From Adhaeribacter soli (GTDB lineage Bacteria > Bacteroidota > Bacteroidia > Cytophagales > Hymenobacteraceae), in contig NZ_VTWT01000004.1 in assembly GCF_008727925.1 (NCBI RefSeq), positions 248,001 to 312,000 on the forward strand: a DNA stretch of 64,000 nt, written 5' to 3'. The first letter of the stretch is position 1, and each line of letters begins with the position of its first letter. The position numbers and the translations under genes were made by a program. Shown one piece after another: positions 46,324-55,130 of this stretch. The notes below the pieces were generated by a model. The model did no database searches and was not told the origin of the DNA. It saw nothing but the letters and a program-made list of their open reading frames with translations.

Positions 46324-48291
46324 ATGCCAGTAACACCGCCATTGCCACAAATCTCTGTAAATAATAAGCCTTCCATTGTCAGCTGGAACCGGTTAGAGCC
46401 ACGCCCGATTGATTGGCAGTTTAACCGCGCCCTCAGGGTTGAAGTACGCGATGCAGCCTGGATGCTAGCCCGCCAATGGCAGATTGGCGAGTTCCGCGCA
46501 GAGGACCGTGCTTCTCCTGCCTTCGCTTATATAGAGTACGATGTTGCCAAGCTTACTCATTACAAAGCGGGGCATATGTTAAATAGCCAAAATCCACAAG
46601 AAGCTTATTCGGATTCTATTCCGCTTGAAGTACAAGTAGAGCGGGAGGAGGTGCCAGTTGACTTAAACCGCCGGCTGCAAATGGGGCAGTACTGGATACG
46701 GTTAATAATGAGTCTTTTAGAGCTTCCAAAGCAAGAGTATAAAACCCTGCTCCAGGAACTTCGGACTGCTTTTCCAATTCCTTTACCTCAGGATTCTTTA
46801 AATGGATATAGCCTAGACTATGGTCTCAGTCAATCAAATCCAGCCGAAAGGCAAATGTTAAGCCTATCCGCAGGCCGGGCTTTTGATGGAGAAAAATTCT
46901 ACCGTAGAATTAAAGATAATTTATCTTGGCTTGCGGACCTGGCAAATACAGTATATCCAGACGATACGGCGAAAGCAGATTATGTAATTGAAACCCTGGG
47001 AAACAAAGTGTTTCCTCAGTTTGAGCTTTGGTATAACCGTTTATTTAGCCAACCAACTTTGGTTAATCAAAATAATCCTAATGGGCCTAAAATTAAAGCC
47101 TGGGAAAATAGTAGCCTGGAGTATAAATTTAAGGCTGTTTCCAGTCAGGTTGAAGATGGCTACCAAAGGGATAAGTTCTTAGTAGGAGATGATTATTCTT
47201 CCGGAAGGCTGGACTGGTATGGGTTTGATATCGAGCCGACGGAGGTAACTTATCAACTACAGGAAAATTATGGCGGTAATACTAAAATACAAACGTATAA
47301 ACGTACCTTTTTTCCTACCAATTTAGAGTATCCGGGAGCGCCAAATGCCCGTTGGTGGGAGTTTGAGGATAGTAAAGTAAACGTAGGTAAGATCAGTATA
47401 GATACTGCTGATTTAGGCCGGATGTTTTTTCTGGACTTTATGTTCCTTTACAACGGCGATTGGTTTTCTTTTCCGGTAAACATGGAAACCGGAAGCATTT
47501 GTAAAGTGAAAAAACTTGTGGTAACAGATGTATTCGGTCGTAGGCACGATATAAAACCAGCTGGTGAAGGTTCTGACACAAATTCAAATGAACTGGATTG
47601 GGGACGATGGAGCATGTATGCCATGAGCGAAAGAGGGAAGCCAGATACCTCTGACCGCAGCATCTTCCTGCCTCCTACGGTTGCAAGTGCAATGGAAGGG
47701 GAGCCGATAGAAAAAGTAAGTTTCCTTCGGGATGAAATGGCGAATTTAGTTTGGGGAGTTGAACAGGTTATTCCAAATGGTCTGGGCAGAGGAATGAGCG
47801 GTTCACAAGCCGCCGTAGCTCTTACTGAGTACTTTAATGGGAAAGGGCAAAATACCCCGTTGACCACAACCAATTCTGACTTTATCTATAAATTAGCCAA
47901 TACAGTACCAGAAAACTGGATTCCATTTATTCCTACCAAGGTCCCTGATAGTGACCGGAATATTCAATACCAGCTCGGGGCAATGCCAAGAGTAGTAGAG
48001 GGCTTGCAATTGGATCCGGATAATAGAATTGTAGATGGTAGAACTGTAAACGATACAATTGTAAATTCTCGCAGCCAGCTCCTGATGGAACTAGATAACC
48101 CTGATAACCCATACATCTATGAGGAAGAAGTGCCGCGGGAAGGGACAACCGTCACTCGTAGTTTCCAGCGAACACGGTGGTTTAATGGTAAGACTTACGT
48201 GTGGCTGGGCAGACAGAAGAAAGCAGGCAGGGGAGAAGGCAGCAGCGGATTACTGTTTGATCAGCTGATTCCTGTACCGCCAGCCTCATGA
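46324..48291 (+). CDS. Giant-operon protein C ('WNRLEPR' family, 655 aa), function unknown
   Basis: Start is the ATG at 46324, which has the same TATATGCCAG context as the start of protein A; an upstream frame from 46303 is less likely. The signature lies at residues 18-67: IVSWNRLEPRPIDWQFNRALRVEVRDAAWMLARQWQIGEF, in fragments typical of unnamed proteins that accompany proteins A and B in other bacteria (from memory). Further blocks are WWEFED near 345 and LDFMFLYNGDWFSFPV near 378. There is no signal or membrane helix. The gene is 72 bases after protein B and ends the operon at a strong terminator. Confidence 0.8.
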   Translation: MPVTPPLPQISVNNKPSIVSWNRLEPRPIDWQFNRALRVEVRDAAWMLARQWQIGEFRAEDRASPAFAYIEYDVAKLTHYKAGHMLNSQNPQEAYSDSIPLEVQVEREEVPVDLNRRLQMGQYWIRLIMSLLELPKQEYKTLLQELRTAFPIPLPQDSLNGYSLDYGLSQSNPAERQMLSLSAGRAFDGEKFYRRIKDNLSWLADLANTVYPDDTAKADYVIETLGNKVFPQFELWYNRLFSQPTLVNQNNPNGPKIKAWENSSLEYKFKAVSSQVEDGYQRDKFLVGDDYSSGRLDWYGFDIEPTEVTYQLQENYGGNTKIQTYKRTFFPTNLEYPGAPNARWWEFEDSKVNVGKISIDTADLGRMFFLDFMFLYNGDWFSFPVNMETGSICKVKKLVVTDVFGRRHDIKPAGEGSDTNSNELDWGRWSMYAMSERGKPDTSDRSIFLPPTVASAMEGEPIEKVSFLRDEMANLVWGVEQVIPNGLGRGMSGSQAAVALTEYFNGKGQNTPLTTTNSDFIYKLANTVPENWIPFIPTKVPDSDRNIQYQLGAMPRVVEGLQLDPDNRIVDGRTVNDTIVNSRSQLLMELDNPDNPYIYEEEVPREGTTVTRSFQRTRWFNGKTYVWLGRQKKAGRGEGSSGLLFDQLIPVPPAS

Positions 48292-48320
48292 TATCTATAA
48301 TCAATCATTGAACTTTAAAA

Positions 48321-48350
48321 CAAAATAGCCCCGAATTCGGGGCTATTTTG
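48321..48350. terminator. Perfectly palindromic bidirectional terminator
   Basis: A 30-base perfect palindrome made of arms CAAAATAGCCCCGAA and its complement, with no spacer in the strict sense (loop forms at GAATTC). It lies between the giant operon and the convergent DUF692 operon. Confidence 0.9.
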
Positions 48351-48451
48351 TTGGTTGAGTGAGAACATTAAGAATATTAAAAGCCTAAAAAAACTCTCTG
48401 AAAGTTTCTGAAAAGCTGATTCCCTTAACTTCTTAAACTTGCATTAAGACC

Positions 48452-49294
48452 TTAAAGATCTGATTGAACCTGAAATACATATCCCATGTCTTGCGCCATA
48501 GGCAGCCAGAGGAACAATTCGGCCATCAATGTTTCCTTTTCGATATTAAGTTGATTGCAACAATGCTGAATTGCAGCTTGATAATTGTTTGTGTTTTGCA
48601 GCGATTGGAGAAAATGCCATTGCCAATCTTCCAGATACTGTAAGGTTATGGCATAATTCTTCCGGCAAATAAGTGCGAAACTTTCCTTCGGTTCCGGTGC
48701 CGGTATATTAACGCCGAGCTGAAATTCGTTTACATAATCGATAAGCGGAAACTGTAGTTGAAGCAATTTTAAACAAGGTGCTGTCTGAAAATTGGTATTC
48801 AAAAGTCCTAAAAAACCGAAGCTTCCTGTTTCTTTAGATTTTCCTTCCAGACCCGGCAACCGGGATACCTCTGCCAACGCCCGTTCATATTTGGCCAGTT
48901 CTACCGGAAGCGCATATAAAGTAGCTTCAGCTTTACTTAATTTCTTTTGGGAAGCCTGCAGAAAAGCCGAGAATTTATAGCCTAAATCATAAAGGTCCGT
49001 AGAATTCGGGGGCAATTGAACCAGATATGCCCGGGCAAAACTTTCAAAAAGCTCATTGCCTAATAGATGCTGCAGCGCCGGGAATTCGGCCTCCAGACAT
49101 TCCATTAACCGCAATACATAGCCCCGCGCATAGATACCGATCTTATCTTCTGAACTCAGATTGGGTGAAGCATCAACCAGCGCCGCGTGGTTAAGCGCAT
49201 AATGCCGGTCGGCCATGCGGACCTTGTCCTGCAACTTACCGGGGCGAATTATTATGGAAGTCAGCCACTTCTGGAGGGTATTTAATTCAGGCAT
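48452..49294 (-). CDS. HvfC/BufC-type partner of a DUF692 enzyme
   Basis: The 280-residue protein begins with a domain typical of DUF2063: LQKWLTSIIIRP, ALVDASPNLSSEDKIGIYARGYVLRLMECLEAEFPALQHLLG, then FARAYL and LYDLGYKFSAFLQ. In known systems this protein binds the precursor peptide and the DUF692 oxidase (HvfB/BufB) and presents the substrate. The start overlaps the DUF692 gene end by 8 bases, showing translational coupling. The C-terminal half is less conserved, as in the family. Confidence 0.85.
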   Translation of the reverse strand: MPELNTLQKWLTSIIIRPGKLQDKVRMADRHYALNHAALVDASPNLSSEDKIGIYARGYVLRLMECLEAEFPALQHLLGNELFESFARAYLVQLPPNSTDLYDLGYKFSAFLQASQKKLSKAEATLYALPVELAKYERALAEVSRLPGLEGKSKETGSFGFLGLLNTNFQTAPCLKLLQLQFPLIDYVNEFQLGVNIPAPEPKESFALICRKNYAITLQYLEDWQWHFLQSLQNTNNYQAAIQHCCNQLNIEKETLMAELFLWLPMAQDMGYVFQVQSDL

Positions 49295-50213
49295 GGGCAG
49301 GTTGTAAAGTATGTTCTACCGGGTTGGAAATTGCATCGGCATAAGGCGAACGAAATACCGGAACTTCCGGAAAAATTCCCTGCATCACCTGCCTCGCTTT
49401 CGTTACTTCGGCTACCAGCTCCGGGTATTCCGGAATATTGGCGTCCCACTCCAGAAGTGTGGAAACGCCTCCCGTTAATTCCTGTGCCAATTTATAAAGC
49501 TGCCAGACCGGCGTTGGCACGGGCTGGTCGTGCGTATCCAGATAATAAGCATCGCAATCGGTAGGCCCGGCCAGGTGAATTTGCACAACAGCTTTATGCG
49601 GAATGTTGCGGATGTAAAGCTCCGAATCGAAATTGTGATTATAACCCGATACGAAGACATTATTCACGTCCAGCAGCAATCCGCAACCCGTTTTTCCAAC
49701 AAGCTCCGTTAAAAATTCCCATTCCTGCAAAGTAGAGTGCTGAAACTGCAGGTACGTGGAAGGGTTTTCGAGGATTAAGGGCCGCTGCAATATATCCTGG
49801 ATCCGGTTTACGCGCTCGGCTACATGCTGCAAACTTTCCAGGGTTAGCGGCAATGGCAACAGATCGTGGGTATTGATGTGGGCTACTCCGGTCCAGCACA
49901 AATGGTCTGAAATCCAGACCGGTTTTACAAACTCGGCCAGTTCTTTCAGTTGTTTCATGTAGGTCAAATTTAATGGATCGGTGCTGCCTACGGACATCGA
50001 CACGCCGTGCATCACAATCGGACTTTTTGCGGCAATCTGCTCGAGCACGTGCCGGCTGTACCCAAAATTATTCAGGTAATTTTCGCTGATGATCTCAAAC
50101 CAGTCAACCACCGGGTCGTTATGCAATAAGTGATGATAGTGCTTGCTGCGCAAGCCAACGCCCAGGCCCAAATTTGGCAGGCCCAGGCGTTTTTCATTGC
50201 TAGTATTTGTCAT
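49287..50213 (-). CDS. DUF692 / MNIO-family multinuclear iron oxidase
   Basis: The 308-residue TIM-barrel-like protein has the family's landmarks: GLGVGLRSKHY at the start, VDWFEIISENYLN, PIVMHGVSMSVG, ISDHLCWTG, LILENPSTYL, LLLDVNNVFVSGYNH and VQIHLAGP. The His, Asp, Glu and Asn residues in these motifs bind two or three iron ions. Known members oxidise Cys (sometimes other residues) of peptides to oxazolone/thioamide or thiooxazole-type products, together with an HvfC-like partner. Here no separate short precursor gene is seen, but the Cys-rich tail of the upstream protein is a candidate substrate. Confidence 0.92.
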   Translation of the reverse strand: MTNTSNEKRLGLPNLGLGVGLRSKHYHHLLHNDPVVDWFEIISENYLNNFGYSRHVLEQIAAKSPIVMHGVSMSVGSTDPLNLTYMKQLKELAEFVKPVWISDHLCWTGVAHINTHDLLPLPLTLESLQHVAERVNRIQDILQRPLILENPSTYLQFQHSTLQEWEFLTELVGKTGCGLLLDVNNVFVSGYNHNFDSELYIRNIPHKAVVQIHLAGPTDCDAYYLDTHDQPVPTPVWQLYKLAQELTGGVSTLLEWDANIPEYPELVAEVTKARQVMQGIFPEVPVFRSPYADAISNPVEHTLQPAHA

Positions 50214-50216
50214 AAA

Positions 50217-52421
50217 TCAGGTAGAAGGAGGGAATACCATCCGCACATCGCTGGTTGCCGGAGGATTCTCCGACCAATTCGGGTCACGCTTTTTCATTAC
50301 GGCAGCATAAGCATCCCAGGCAATTTTATACACCAGTTCGCCCGTTCCAAAAGGAATAGTATCACCGTCCAGGTTTACAGTCGTGTATTCTCCAGTCCTC
50401 CAGTCAATGGCATAATCGTTAAGCTCCATGATGCCCGAAGTTACGTCATTTTCATCCGGCGAAGTAGCTTGTTGAATAACCGGGTAGATCTGTGAAGCCG
50501 AAATTGGTACGGCGCAACCGCCATAACTGGCACAAATGTTATCGCCGGGAGCACTGTAAAGGGTTTCTTTTTGGGGTTTCGGAGTAGGGCCGCCACATAA
50601 AACCGGTTGGGCAACTTTCTGGAAATGAACGCTCTGGCCGCAGGACTTCGATTCGCCTACTTTTTGCACGAAGCCGCAGCCGCCTTCGGCTTTGCAGGAA
50701 TTGGAACCTCGGCAATTGTGATAGATTTCCGGCGATGCGCAGGTTACATCTGTCTGGTCTTTATCCTGCCCCAAATAGATTCCCTGACAGGCATGATACA
50801 AGGTTTTTCCGCTGGTGTCGCGCACTTTTACCGGCACCGAAAGATCCGGCAGCTGCCCGAAAACCGCCCAGCACATCATAATCCGGTCGCCCGATCCGCC
50901 CATAGAAGGGAAAGGAAACCCAACGCTGCTATCGGCCCAGTATTTATCCAGCACAGTAGTAATGCCGGCAATGGCGCCAGTAGCAATTTCGCAGAACTGC
51001 AGGTAGTTTTCTTCCCGTTTTTGGGGATCGTTCTTAAGTCGGTTCATGGCAGCGGCAATTTCTTCCGGCCTTGGCAGCGGCGGTTTATAGGCCGCACCTT
51101 CCACCATAAAGTCTGCTGCCTGCCAGGTATTGGTTTTATGCCATTCAGACCAGGTAAGAATTTTATTTGGTATTCCATTTTCCGGATCACCCAGGTCTTC
51201 TCGGATCCTGGTAAAACGCTCGAAGTGGTCTTCCGCGCCGTTGCCGAAGCGGGCCGCCGCGTGCGAAGAAGGTGCTGGCTTGCCTGTATCCGTATAAGAA
51301 GGGTAATCAGCTTTTAGAGCTACCTCGGAAGGCTGATAGTCTGGTTTTACCGCTTGTAGCCCGAAGGACGCTTTGCGAATACGCTTCCGGATACCGGCAC
51401 CTTCGCCCTGGTCGGTAATAGCGCAGATAAGTTTATAGATAATTTCATTTTTGGCTTTTTCGGGCAGCCAGCCAGCTACCGTTGTTTCTATGCCCTGATA
51501 TTCGCGGTAAGGATGGCTGGGAGATGCAGTATTGAAAATATCCCGTTGCACAGCCCCCGGAGAATACATTTTTTCGAAGAGGGTGGTAATATTTCCTTCT
51601 TCATCTTTATAAGTAATATCCAGATAGTCCCAGATTATTTGGTAAAGCATGCCGATGCTGCCGAACATCGGGAGCTGTACGCCGGGTCTCCAGTTCTTTA
51701 AAGGAGCGGTGTGCAGGTATTTGCTTTCATATTCCGGCTTAATACGGGCTCTGGCATAATCTTCAGGTGCTTCAATTGCCAGAAAAAGGTCATTCTGGCG
51801 CTGATCGAGCTCACCCAGTTTAACTCTTATTTTACTGTAATCTATTTTTACTTCAGGCTGGTCCGGGTTCCAGTTTTCAGGCCGGCGGTATTCGCAATCT
51901 TTAAAATCTATGATGTGCGGAATAATGGTGTTCTCTTCGCCGTAGCACAACCAAGCGTAGCCCGGGCCCGGCGAAAGGTAGGTGAATTTAGGGGTGGTGC
52001 CCAACGCATTTGCCAAGTTGGAAGCCAGTTGCAGGTGGAGCATTTCTTCAATGAACACACTGAAAATGGTGTTGAAGGCTTCTTCGTTTTCTTTTATGTT
52101 TTTGCCAACGCTTTTGCCGGGCTGAAAGCTCGGGGCGAGTCCGGGCCACAAACGCCCTTCATAAAGATTATTGTTTCCGGTTATCTGGTGCCGGCCTTGT
52201 AAAGAGTAGAGCGCGGTCATGTAAAGCGGAATGGTGAAAAGCTCTACATTTACGGCAGCTTGCAGTAGGAGCCTAAGCGCAGCTTTATCGGTTTCAAAAT
52301 GTTTTGGATCCCGGTCATACAGCTCGGGATTAAAATGTTCCGTATCCTGATCGTATAAATCAGCTTCAAGTTGTTTTGGATCCCGATCCAGCAGATCGGA
52401 TTTTTTGGTAGGTTTTTCCAT
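50217..52421 (-). CDS. VioB-like ferritin-type protein with Cys-rich C-terminal tail
   Basis: After a short N-terminal leader with DRDPK-type repeats (residues 12-45) the 734-residue protein has a ferritin-like domain of the iminophenyl-pyruvate dimer synthase (VioB) type, with VNVELFTIPLYM (Glu60) and EEMLHLQLASNLANALG (Glu126, His129) as iron ligands. Residues about 545-636 contain nine Cys, with CRGSNSCKAEGGCG and CASYGGC the most striking. CxGxNxCKxxGGC motifs occur in substrates or companions of DUF692 enzymes. Three bases separate it from the DUF692 gene. The tail may be modified by the oxidase in cis or bind metal; both are inference. The enzyme activity of the ferritin part is not predictable. 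Confidence 0.78.
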   Translation of the reverse strand: MEKPTKKSDLLDRDPKQLEADLYDQDTEHFNPELYDRDPKHFETDKAALRLLLQAAVNVELFTIPLYMTALYSLQGRHQITGNNNLYEGRLWPGLAPSFQPGKSVGKNIKENEEAFNTIFSVFIEEMLHLQLASNLANALGTTPKFTYLSPGPGYAWLCYGEENTIIPHIIDFKDCEYRRPENWNPDQPEVKIDYSKIRVKLGELDQRQNDLFLAIEAPEDYARARIKPEYESKYLHTAPLKNWRPGVQLPMFGSIGMLYQIIWDYLDITYKDEEGNITTLFEKMYSPGAVQRDIFNTASPSHPYREYQGIETTVAGWLPEKAKNEIIYKLICAITDQGEGAGIRKRIRKASFGLQAVKPDYQPSEVALKADYPSYTDTGKPAPSSHAAARFGNGAEDHFERFTRIREDLGDPENGIPNKILTWSEWHKTNTWQAADFMVEGAAYKPPLPRPEEIAAAMNRLKNDPQKREENYLQFCEIATGAIAGITTVLDKYWADSSVGFPFPSMGGSGDRIMMCWAVFGQLPDLSVPVKVRDTSGKTLYHACQGIYLGQDKDQTDVTCASPEIYHNCRGSNSCKAEGGCGFVQKVGESKSCGQSVHFQKVAQPVLCGGPTPKPQKETLYSAPGDNICASYGGCAVPISASQIYPVIQQATSPDENDVTSGIMELNDYAIDWRTGEYTTVNLDGDTIPFGTGELVYKIAWDAYAAVMKKRDPNWSENPPATSDVRMVFPPST

Positions 52422-53207
52422 AAGGGAGATATGTTTAAGAGTGAATAATGTGTTAAATATATAGGCTATATTTAATATTGCAAATTAAATTTGTGTAAAA
52501 ATTTATAGATTATTCCTAAATGTAGTTTTAGTTATACCATTCGATGGTTTTTATCGAGGCCCTGATGCTTAGATAATAGGGCTTTCATTAATCTAAACCA
52601 ATGTCTGAAAAGTATATACTTCTTTTGCTTAAACAGCTTAGAATCTATGATGGTGGAAGCATGTATGTGGTAATACAAGGGAGATACTTTCGTTTCTGCA
52701 TCGTAGAGCTTCCTCCAGTATCTTAGAATTAATGTACCTGAAATATTTGATAAGCCTTTGAAGAGTTAACTCCATGAAATTACTTGAGATTGAATTTATA
52801 GAAGTGTTAAGAGATGAGCAGATATTGAATTAAAAAGCTCGCCGATTGAGATGTCTTGTTTATACCAAAAATAGACCTTAAATATTTTCAATGTTACATT
52901 TTCTTCGGCTTTCTACTGAATTGAAAACCCTCTCCTCATTTTCTAAGGCGCTAACACCCTTCTGACTTGAAAAATTAAAGTTTTACGCCTGAATAATCAC
53001 AGTTATTTGATAGCCAATACTTTCCTTTTATCTACGGTATTTTAAAATCATATTTGAGGATAGTGATTACACTTCCCAGAGTCCATATCTATATGTTAAA
53101 AAGTTAGTTTGTACCCTTGGCTGAGGTGCTTAGGGTAAAGTTCCTAATACAAGTTTTAGTAAGTCAACTATTTAACTTTTATTTTTTAACCCCTTAAGCA
53201 ATGTTTT
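52422..53207. other. Intergenic region without a recognised gene
   Basis: About 790 AT-rich bases lie between divergent genes. I see no coherent protein, tRNA or strong hairpin. Promoters for the ferritin-like operon (left end) and for the T9SS gene (right end, near 53100-53200) should be here but no convincing consensus pair was found. Confidence 0.45.
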
Positions 53208-54830
53208 ATGAAAAAAACAAGTACACATCTACTCAGCCTTTTTACAGGCCTCTTTTTGCTCATGACCAGTTTAACTGCTCAGGCACAGTTCTTCCCGGCC
53301 GTAACGCCGGATGATGTAATGATCGACCCGACTGGCGGCAATATTTTTTCCGTAAGAAATACGGGGAATGATGTTGTGGATTATAGTGGCCGGGAACTTC
53401 GAGTAATGACATGGGACGGACTGAATCCTTCTTTTGGATGGGACTTTGACTATGGTGCTTCGGTTGGATCTTTAAGAATTGAAGGGTTGAATCTGGGGTT
53501 TGTATCGGACCCTGACATTGTTGGCGACCCGCAGGGCAGCGGTTTAATTGCTATCACCTACTTACTCAATCAGGGTGGTAGTAATGAAACTTGGGTAGAA
53601 ATTCACAGGTTTAACGGCAGCACGTTTAACCTGTATATGCCTCCTATGCAGGTGGATAATGGAAGCGGAACAGTATGCGATAACCCTAACATTGACCTTG
53701 ATTTCGGACCAGGCCGTGCAGTAATTACGTATGAACAGGGCTCAAGGATCTATGCCCGGGTACTGGACATTTTTGCTCCTATCTTATTGGGGAATATTTT
53801 TGAGGTTAGCGGACCTTGCATCGGCATGCCGGGTTTTCATCCTGATGTTGCCTGCTACTTCGACCAGAATACCGGAAACACCACAGTAACCTTTACCTAT
53901 ATCGTTTATAATGGAGTTCAGAAGAGGCTGGTTATCCAGCAGGAGGACCTGAATTTTATTATTTCTAACCCAAATACCTCTTGCAGTGCTGTATATTATC
54001 CTTACAACGTTGCCATGAGCGAAGTATTGGATTACCCTAGAGTAGCAGCTCCCATCCAGAATCCATTAAATCACCCAAGAGATATGCATGTTGTAGTGAG
54101 GCATGGAAATCCGAGTATGGCTCTGATTGCAGGCTTTACTCATCATGCCAGTTCTTATGGAGTAGGCACCATTTATCCTCGCAAATTAAATACTGAGCAT
54201 AATATTTATATGTGCGGAGACAATTCCCGGCCAGCCGTGACCTATAAAGGCGATTACCTCATTGCTACCTGGACCTATAAGGATGGATGTTACATTTCAG
54301 GAGATTCTGAAATAATTATGAGGTTAATGATGCCAGACGGTGCCACACTTTACCCTGACTATTCTCTTGTGAACGTTAATTTAAGTGGAGATCAGATGGC
54401 CAGTTCTGTTTCCGGGCGTCACAATTATATTTCTGACAATACCTTTTATAGCTTCTTTGATTACAACGTAAACTTTATGCGCTATAAATCCAGTGATTGC
54501 GCGAATACCAACCTAAGAATAGCCAGACCTGAAAAACCAGAGCCGGCTATTTCGAAAGTAAATGAAGGGCTAAAAATTTATCCGGTTCCGGTAACAGGAA
54601 AGGCTAGTATTGAATTCTCGATTGGCAAGGAAGAAACCGGTTATTCTGTGGAGGTAGTTAGCATTACCGGTAAGGTAGTCCGGACCATAGATCTAAAGGG
54701 AGCTAAGGAAGGGAATTATAAGCTTGAATTTAATAAAGAAAAGGGTAGCCTGAGTCTGCCGGCTGGCGTTTACCTGGTGAAACTTAATTCGAGTAAAACT
54801 ACGAAGCTAACCAAGTTTATCCTTCAGTAA
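53208..54830 (+). CDS. T9SS-exported protein, 540 aa
   Basis: The product has a signal peptide (core LLSLFTGLFLLMTSLTAQAQ) and a beta-rich body of about 430 residues without a domain I can name. At the C-terminus is a type IX sorting domain (about residues 455-540: LKIYPVPVTGKASIEF, VVSITGKVVRTIDL, LPAGVYLVKL, TKFILQ). It has several Cys in the mature part, which fits disulfides outside the cytoplasm. It is a stand-alone gene with its own terminator. Confidence 0.85.
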   Translation: MKKTSTHLLSLFTGLFLLMTSLTAQAQFFPAVTPDDVMIDPTGGNIFSVRNTGNDVVDYSGRELRVMTWDGLNPSFGWDFDYGASVGSLRIEGLNLGFVSDPDIVGDPQGSGLIAITYLLNQGGSNETWVEIHRFNGSTFNLYMPPMQVDNGSGTVCDNPNIDLDFGPGRAVITYEQGSRIYARVLDIFAPILLGNIFEVSGPCIGMPGFHPDVACYFDQNTGNTTVTFTYIVYNGVQKRLVIQQEDLNFIISNPNTSCSAVYYPYNVAMSEVLDYPRVAAPIQNPLNHPRDMHVVVRHGNPSMALIAGFTHHASSYGVGTIYPRKLNTEHNIYMCGDNSRPAVTYKGDYLIATWTYKDGCYISGDSEIIMRLMMPDGATLYPDYSLVNVNLSGDQMASSVSGRHNYISDNTFYSFFDYNVNFMRYKSSDCANTNLRIARPEKPEPAISKVNEGLKIYPVPVTGKASIEFSIGKEETGYSVEVVSITGKVVRTIDLKGAKEGNYKLEFNKEKGSLSLPAGVYLVKLNSSKTTKLTKFILQ

Positions 54831-54849
54831 AGAAGTTGATTGAAACCAG

Positions 54850-54877
54850 AAAAGCCTCCCAAACCGGGAGGCTTTTT
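54850..54877 (+). terminator. Rho-independent terminator
   Basis: AAGCCTCCC pairs with GGGAGGCTT around a short AAACC loop and is followed by TTTTTG. It lies 20 bases after the T9SS gene stop. Confidence 0.9.
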
Positions 54878-55130
54878 GTTAACTAACGGTAGTGCTTCTA
54901 GAGTGTGATACTGCATTCGAGTACTGCTAGTTCTATGGATTAAATAAATATATGACCTTTGTCATTTGTTTACAAAAGGACTTAAATGCTTTTTCGCAAG
55001 TAATACATTTTTTTTAGCTTGTTTGGTCGCAAAAATCGCCTGTCACCGGAGTAAATAATTCAGGTAAAAGCAATAACTATTTGCTTATTTGTCACCTGTG
55101 TAGTAAAACGATATCGTGTTTCCTACCAAT

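Noticed and set aside
35306-48291. Contractile injection system or phage tail operon
   Set aside because: Giant cytoplasmic proteins in a row suggested it, but no sheath, tube, baseplate, spike or AAA+ ATPase gene is present.
50607-51317. Plus-strand open frame of 236 codons
   Set aside because: It lies wholly antisense to the VioB-like gene, whose domains and operon position are clear; the translation has no family look.
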